Shown here in pieces: positions 40,946 through 46,649 of a DNA stretch of 46,649 nucleotides. How positions within the stretch are numbered: the stretch's first letter is position 1; the number at the start of each line of letters is the position of its first letter. The position numbers and the translations under genes are program-made. The notes under the pieces were generated by a model, which made no database searches, was not told the DNA's origin, and saw only the letters and a program-made list of their open reading frames with translations. This stretch comes from Hemicentrotus pulcherrimus (taxonomy: Eukaryota > Echinodermata > Echinoidea > Camarodonta > Strongylocentrotidae), in assembly GCA_003118195.1 (NCBI GenBank), contig BEXV01001323.1, forward strand, positions 24,941 to 71,589, given 5' to 3'.

Positions 40946-43900
40946 TTACTTTCGTGAACCATGTGACCTTCTTCGTTTGAGCGTGTTTCGCTGACGATAT
41001 CGCTGGATCATCTGACCAAGTTCTTTGATGCCTTCAAGAAGCCCCTCGCCGTTGGTGGCGCTTGCAGCTTGCAGATACCATGGGTTTGTATACACCGAGT
41101 GAAGCTCCATCTTCTCCAATACTTGATAGATATCACATGCACCTAGAAAATCGAAAATCGAACATTTTGAGAAATAATCAAATTAATTTGTTATAACGGC
41201 GTCTTTCAAGTGGTGATATTTATATGGAAAAATTAAAGATAATAACAGTAAGAAATCAATAGAACCCAGATGAGGGGAGTGTGACTCGCATTCACTCACA
41301 TTGCATAGCATACATACAGAAAAAGACATTATAAAACTTCACATACTTTATTATAGACACTGAGTTGTGACTATGCATTCTGTGACTTGCTCAGAAAATT
41401 TGGATAGTCTAATTAGGAATGGGAGTGTAAGGTAAACTTTTTAGAGAGGGAATATCACAAGATGAAGAGGTGTAGACTGTAAACAAGATGAGCAGGAGGC
41501 AAGGTGAAGTGAAGGAGAAGGGGACAGAGAGACAGAGAGAGATGGAGAGGCAAAAAAAAAGAATCATTAGAGCGAGAGTGGAGAGAAATAGAGAGAGTGT
41601 GAGAGGGAGAGAAAGAGAGAGAAAGAGGGTTAGAAAGAAAGAGAGAGAGAGAAGGGATGGGGAGAGAGGGACAGAAGGAGAGAGAGGAGGGAGGAGCGAA
41701 AGATAACTGAAAATATGTGATTATGACTCATCATACATCACTGTAAAATTAATGTCATAGCACAATTATAGCGATTTAATTTTGAATTTGTTCAAGCACA
41801 TCTGATATGTGACGTATCATGACGTGCGGGAGTAAATGATTTTGTAACTCAATTATCTACGGATACAAAGGGATTAATAGATTGCGCTAAATATTCGACA
41901 AAAGTGATAGTCAATATTTCAAACCAAAAAACTCTTCTTTAATCAAAATGAACCATTTGACATGCTCGTGCCTACCAGAGATTTCTTGTTTATTGGCAAA
42001 GACAACGACAGGAATTCCTCGGGGTAATCCTTGAAGTTTGAGGACTTTGAAGAGAAAATCTCTGGCATCGCCCATAGAGCCTGGGTCGGCGCTGTCAACC
42101 ACGAAAGCGATCCCTGCAACGAGAAAGATGAAAGTATATAATATCCATTTGATTACGACCATACACACCACTGAGCTATTACTTTAACGAGATAAATAAA
42201 ATAGTGATATCAATTTGATAGTGAGCGATCATACCACAGAGCTATTGTGTATCTAAACAAAACATACGTAAAGAAATGAAACGGAAAGCTATTTAAGAGC
42301 TTATATTACACAAGCGAAAAGACAGAGTCCTGATAAATGGTAATTAGCAGAAAAGAAAGTTAGCGTCCATGTGACAGCAGGGTGACACATCTGCCGGGGT
42401 ATAATAAGAAACAGAGTGACAAATTACAGACGCTTAACATGGGCTTTTTCAAAGACGTAATCAATCTGAAATCTACTGTGGAATCACCCTTCAAGTGTGG
42501 CTTATCTAGATATTGATAACGCGATGTGGGGGGGGGGTGGAATTCTTTCCTGGTCGGGGGCGAACGAATCTTGGTAGTCTCACATGCCCTAGATCCACTT
42601 TGATTTTTTTTCTGCGCCTTCAAAATGGGGGTGGAGGGCTTATACCAGCTCGACAAGAACAAAAAAAAGACAACTTAACGCAATTTCAATGTCCTTGCAT
42701 GTCTATCACCTTTTGAAACAAATTCCGATGATCATTCGAACATGATTTCTGAAAAATTCTGCCCTTGAGTTGATTTCTCTAAAGTAGTTACAATCGTTTT
42801 CAATATGTATTATTTTCTTGTTGAAATTTGAAGTGATCAAACCTTCTATAAACTAACTATCAATTATTCAACCGTCGATGACCAAGGATATACAAGCTCA
42901 TCTACAAGCCCACGTGTTGTATTATTGAAGGGGAAGCCAACCCTGGTATTAAGTTGGTTTTAATAGAAGCAGAAAAAATAAAAGGAACGGGTCATTGAAA
43001 GTTTGAGCAAATTCAGATTGAAACTAAGAAAGTTTAAAAAGTTGCGATCAATTAAACACACATTAGCAACTCTGTGACATATCTTGCGAGATCCCATCCC
43101 TCTTGCCCTGTACTGATGTATATATTCCCATAAGGAATTGTCAATCATACATTCGCCCTAACGATAAATATTGCAATTTTTTATACAACCCATGTATAAA
43201 ACAAACCTATTACGTCATCAAAAACTAAGAAAACGAAAGTTTATGATTTTTTTCATGTACAGAGCAAAATGAAGAGGAGCTCGCAAAATAGGCAGCTTAA
43301 TATCAGGGTGGACTTTCCCATTAAGGGTTTACTTGATGTTGAGAACAGAACATTAACACGAACACAATAGACCGATACTATATTCTTTACATAAAAAATG
43401 TCTTCTTCCTTCTCATGTCGTTCCTTATCATTATTTGATGCCTGAAAATACACAAACTATGACGACTTGCATGGTCCTGTAAATTAGGAACAGGAAATTA
43501 ATTGTTATGCATGCCCATTAATTTACACCGGACAATATTACAACATGCAATGTTTCCAATCACTCTTCATTAGGATTACATGGCTATATCGAAGCAGGTG
43601 TTAATGATTATGTACAGTCATTTACGTCACAGAGACTGTGAATTGTCCTACATGTTTCGAATGAAATGTGTTTAATGAAAATAAGGACCAGATGAGACAG
43701 ATGTACAGCATTATTAGTCTCGATCAGTCCATCAAACTCAAGGGAAACCGCGTGGGGTTTGATGAAAGAAAGATACGAGGAATTTCAAGTTAATCAACTT
43801 TTTCCGCATCGCATTACAAGAACAATAAGCGAGGATAACTTTTTTTTTTAACGAGTTAAAAATGCCATTCAAAACGGAACGAGCATTAAAGGTTATTTCT

Positions 43901-45741
43901 GAGTAATATTACTAAATGTTTGTCCCTGAGTATAAGGTATATACCCCCGCCGCCCCCCCCCCAAAAAAAAGGTAACACTGGTCCATCCTCTCTCCCTCTC
44001 TCTCTCTCTCTCCTCTCTCTCCTCCCCCCTCTCTCTCTCTCTCTCTCCCTCCCTTTCTCTCTCTCTCCCTCTCTCTTTACTCCATTTTTTTTCTATCGAT
44101 CGGACATAAGGTCGTGCTTGAAATAAATTTAGCAAGGCCTCTTCAACTCAGCAGTTTCACAAAGAGACTAAAATATTGTATGAGTCAGCACATACAAAAT
44201 ATATATTCTGATTACAAGTAAGTGATAGAAATTAAAATATTAATTTAGAATAACTAATCTGTAATGTTTTGGTTTCTATCCAAAATTAATGTGCACACTT
44301 GTTTAGTCGGAAGCGGTGCTCGCCATGGCCAGTAGTAAGTCGTCCATTGTTTCATCATCATCATCATCATGATCAAGCATTTCCTCTACTAGAACTGGCC
44401 TACAGGTGTAACAATTATGTTTTTCATGGCTATGACAACATATCTAGTCACGGTGTTCAGGGCATCAAGATAACCAAGAAAAACAAACCCAAGTTTGATA
44501 TAAGCAGGGATATGAGAGTTACCCTGATATAAGTCATGTAGATCCCCCTGATGGAAACAATCATCATCCATGACTATGATGATGAGAATAAGCTGCCACA
44601 CGACATGAAGTTACTTTTTGGAGGATTATTTTATTATATTGCTGTGGTCTAATCTAAATCCGAATAATAATTATGACTGACTGTGTTCCACAAAACGGCA
44701 AAATAATGCCCTCATGATTATTATTTTGTCTTAAGTTTCAAACTAGTGCATGTTTCCCTTTAAGTACATTATAACGAGGCCAGCATGCTGTCTGAATATC
44801 GAGGCATATCGGAAAAGTATACGCTGGAAAAGGGCTAGGCGGGAATTCCGCCATAATGCCAAGCGAGGGTGAAAGTATGCGTAAAGAAAAGTTTCCAAAT
44901 CCCCATGAAAATCATGATGCCTGACATTAAATTCACATACAATCGGTCTGCTTTCTCGATAATTCTGTCTCATTCAAACCAATGCGGAGTTGAAGAGGCA
45001 CGCACCCTCGAATAACATGCTTAAACACAATCTGGCATGCTTGTCAGAGGTTTTTGGACTTGCGCGCCCCGACTTCATTTACTTTATAATCATGTGCAAA
45101 ATGCTACAGACCTTTCTGTATTTCCTGTTGTCTGAAAAGAATAGTGATCGCTAATTATAAACCAGCAAATAGGGGATGGGGCATGGTCCTTCTCCTCGTC
45201 TCAGTTTTGTTTTCATAGCAAATATAACTATACCACGCAAGTGTAGTTTATGTTTATTTCTATGCATTTGAATAAATGGTCAAATAAATGCGTTTTATTC
45301 CATGATCAATTAATTTAATGGAAATTAATTAAACTGAATTAAATAAATTGATTAAATTTGAATGAGTGAAGAGAAAATATTTACTCATTCTCTTTTATAC
45401 CCTTGATGCTGCACATGGACCCTCTCCCTCTAATGAGATTCATATTTAGTACAATAACAAACAAATAAATATTTTAAAAAAAAATGTTTTTAAAAAGTTT
45501 TAAAAAACCAACGAACGAACAAACGAAAAACGGAAAAAACAATACTTGGACAAGTATTGCATACCTTCAGCTTCGTGGTGATGATGCCAATCACGTGTGC
45601 GTAGTTTAGGCCAGTCTCCCAGATCAAGCATAGTGAAAGTGGAGCCAGCTATAGGTGTAAAGGTCTCAGAGTTATAGCCCAAAGTAGGTGTGGTGAAAAT
45701 GTGCTCTTTCAACATCAGCCGGTAAAGAATGGTCGTCTTTC
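40946..45741 (-). CDS. ARF/ARL-family small GTPase, 5'-partial, with altered switch II
   Basis: Minus-strand exons 45741-45565, 42113-41976 and 41142-40946 (stop TAA 40948-40946) join in phase 1 throughout and give about 170 residues. Exon one starts inside the P-loop (GKTTILYRL) and has switch I FTTPTLGYN. Exon two has GIAFVVDSADPG and NKQE (G4). Exon three has WYLQAASATNGEGLLEGI (G5 region) and a basic tail, RYRQRNTLKRRRSHGSRK, recalling ARL4. Where ARF proteins read WDVGGQ, this reads LDLGDW, followed by PKLRTRDWHHHHEAEG. The catalytic Gln and its preceding Gly are absent, though the length aligns exactly. The first exon with the N-terminal amphipathic helix is not found and is probably beyond 46649. 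Confidence 0.85.
41143..41975 (-). other. GTPase intron with (GA)n-rich tract
   Basis: The intron between the second and third visible GTPase exons. Positions 41508-41705 are strongly GA-rich on the plus strand, with AGAGAGAG and GGGAGAGAGG words. The 72-codon frame there is an artefact of this composition. Confidence 0.8.
42114..45564 (-). other. large GTPase intron, no other exon seen
   Basis: Its flanking exons align end to end with ARF proteins with no missing residues, so no exon is required here. It contains G and C runs (42528-42537, 43948-43962), a CT-rich array at 43984-44080 and a short CAT repeat near 44352-44370. No RNA gene is recognised. Confidence 0.7.
43984..44080. repeat. 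(CT)n / CCCT microsatellite
   Basis: About 100 bp of CT dinucleotides with CCCT and CCTC interruptions, next to a C9/A8 run at 43954-43970. Confidence 0.9.
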
Positions 45742-46649
45742 CTGTATGCAGGATCAAAAAGACAGCATCAAGAATATGTTGGTATCTAGGAAGATTTATT
45801 TAAATTATTATTATGCATTCACATGATTTCCATTTTTTTGTAATTGTTAAGCCTGTTATAATTATAATTGACATCAAGTTTTGATTACGCCTTATTAGCT
45901 GCAATTTTGAGGTCAATTATTCAAACCATATCCAACTAAGTCCATTTTAGATTAAATACATGAACAACAATTGAACGACTGTTAAAGCAACAAGGGGCAA
46001 AACGGTTGTTACCTCTCCCGTCAAGAGCTAACATCCTTTGCAATGATTATAAAGTTATCAGTTTTTTGTAAAAATTATTTCAATTCCAAGAATCAACGAA
46101 TCTCTCATATTGAAAAGCCATGCTTATGATTACCATTTAAATTATGCTGATAAATATTTGACTATTATAAAATATATTATTTTAATGTTGTAGTACTGAT
46201 ATTGCCACTGCTATAGAAAGAGCAAAAATATTCGCCTTGTGTTTTGTTTTATGGGCATCAAGTTCCTTACTGTAATTTATAAAAGTAATGAGAAAGATAC
46301 AGATTTTAAATCCAAGACCCGAATTCTACTAAATTTTAAACCCGACGATGGGTTAAGTCTTTTATTTACAATCTGACCAACAGAGGAATTTAGGCCGAGG
46401 TCTAAGTTTTCCTTCCTTAAAGGTAAAGACCAGTTATGGTCATGCGATTGCATTGTGAAAGAAACGATGTGGAATCGATCAGAAAAGGTTGATCATCTAG
46501 CATCTAGCACCTAGAAATTTGGCCCATTCTTCGTAAAGTTACAAGCACTATACACAGAAAGATGTATATGGGACTACCCTATATCTCTCACAGACCATGA
46601 GAGAAACAAATTTACCAAATATATGAATTAGTAGGCAGTTTCCCGGCAA
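45742..46649. other. window edge, presumed 5' intron of the GTPase gene
   Basis: AT-rich. I looked on the minus strand for an exon ending in GLDxAG with a phase-1 donor, as needed to complete the P-loop, and found none. The region ends without a recognisable gene. Confidence 0.5.

Noticed and set aside
41488..41706. 72-codon Arg/Glu-rich frame
   Set aside because: It is a translation of a GA-rich low-complexity tract inside the GTPase intron.
43893..44135. Open frames on both strands rich in Ser-Leu or Arg-Glu
   Set aside because: Translations of a CT/GA microsatellite.

Overview
This window is animal nuclear DNA. It is AT-rich, its genes are split into many short exons with GT-AG introns, and it is full of microsatellites, MITE-like elements and broken LINE fragments. 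The domain mix (NIDO, AMOP, VWD, sushi, a long HYR array, EGF, SEA), together with repeat types familiar from sea urchins and sea stars, points to an invertebrate deuterostome, most likely an echinoderm. That assignment is inference; no species marker is visible.

Layout. Positions 1-6990 hold no gene I can support. They contain CT/GA and GT arrays, two related small inverted-repeat elements (2217-2278, 2428-2543), transposon-end sequence near 3650-3702, remnants of non-LTR retrotransposons (about 1679-1905, 4917-5215, 5279-5548) and a 688-bp terminal-inverted-repeat element (5629-6316) apparently inserted in the 3' part of a LINE.

Positions 6992-36647, plus strand, carry one large gene of at least 38 coding exons. 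All are joined here in a consistent reading phase and encode about 2,608 residues from the first visible exon to the stop. The inferred product is a type I membrane protein built like Drosophila Mesh, MUC4 and SUSD2: two tandem NIDO modules, an IPT/TIG-like fold, AMOP, VWD with a GDPH site, and sushi. These are followed by twelve HYR repeats (one exon each), two EGF-like domains, a SEA domain with a likely self-cleavage site, a calcium-binding EGF, one transmembrane helix and a His/Ser/Arg-rich cytoplasmic tail. The start of the gene is unresolved. A signal-peptide-like exon (8599-8652) lies inside the first NIDO module rather than before it. The third HYR exon carries an in-frame stop.

Positions 36648-40945 are the 3' UTR and intergenic DNA, with a 32-bp tandem repeat at 37657-37752.

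Positions 40946-45741, minus strand, hold the last three coding exons of an ARF/ARL-family small GTPase. Its first exon, with the start codon and most of the P-loop, is not found and probably lies beyond the window. Its switch II motif is highly altered and lacks the catalytic glutamine. The two genes converge tail to tail; nothing links their functions.
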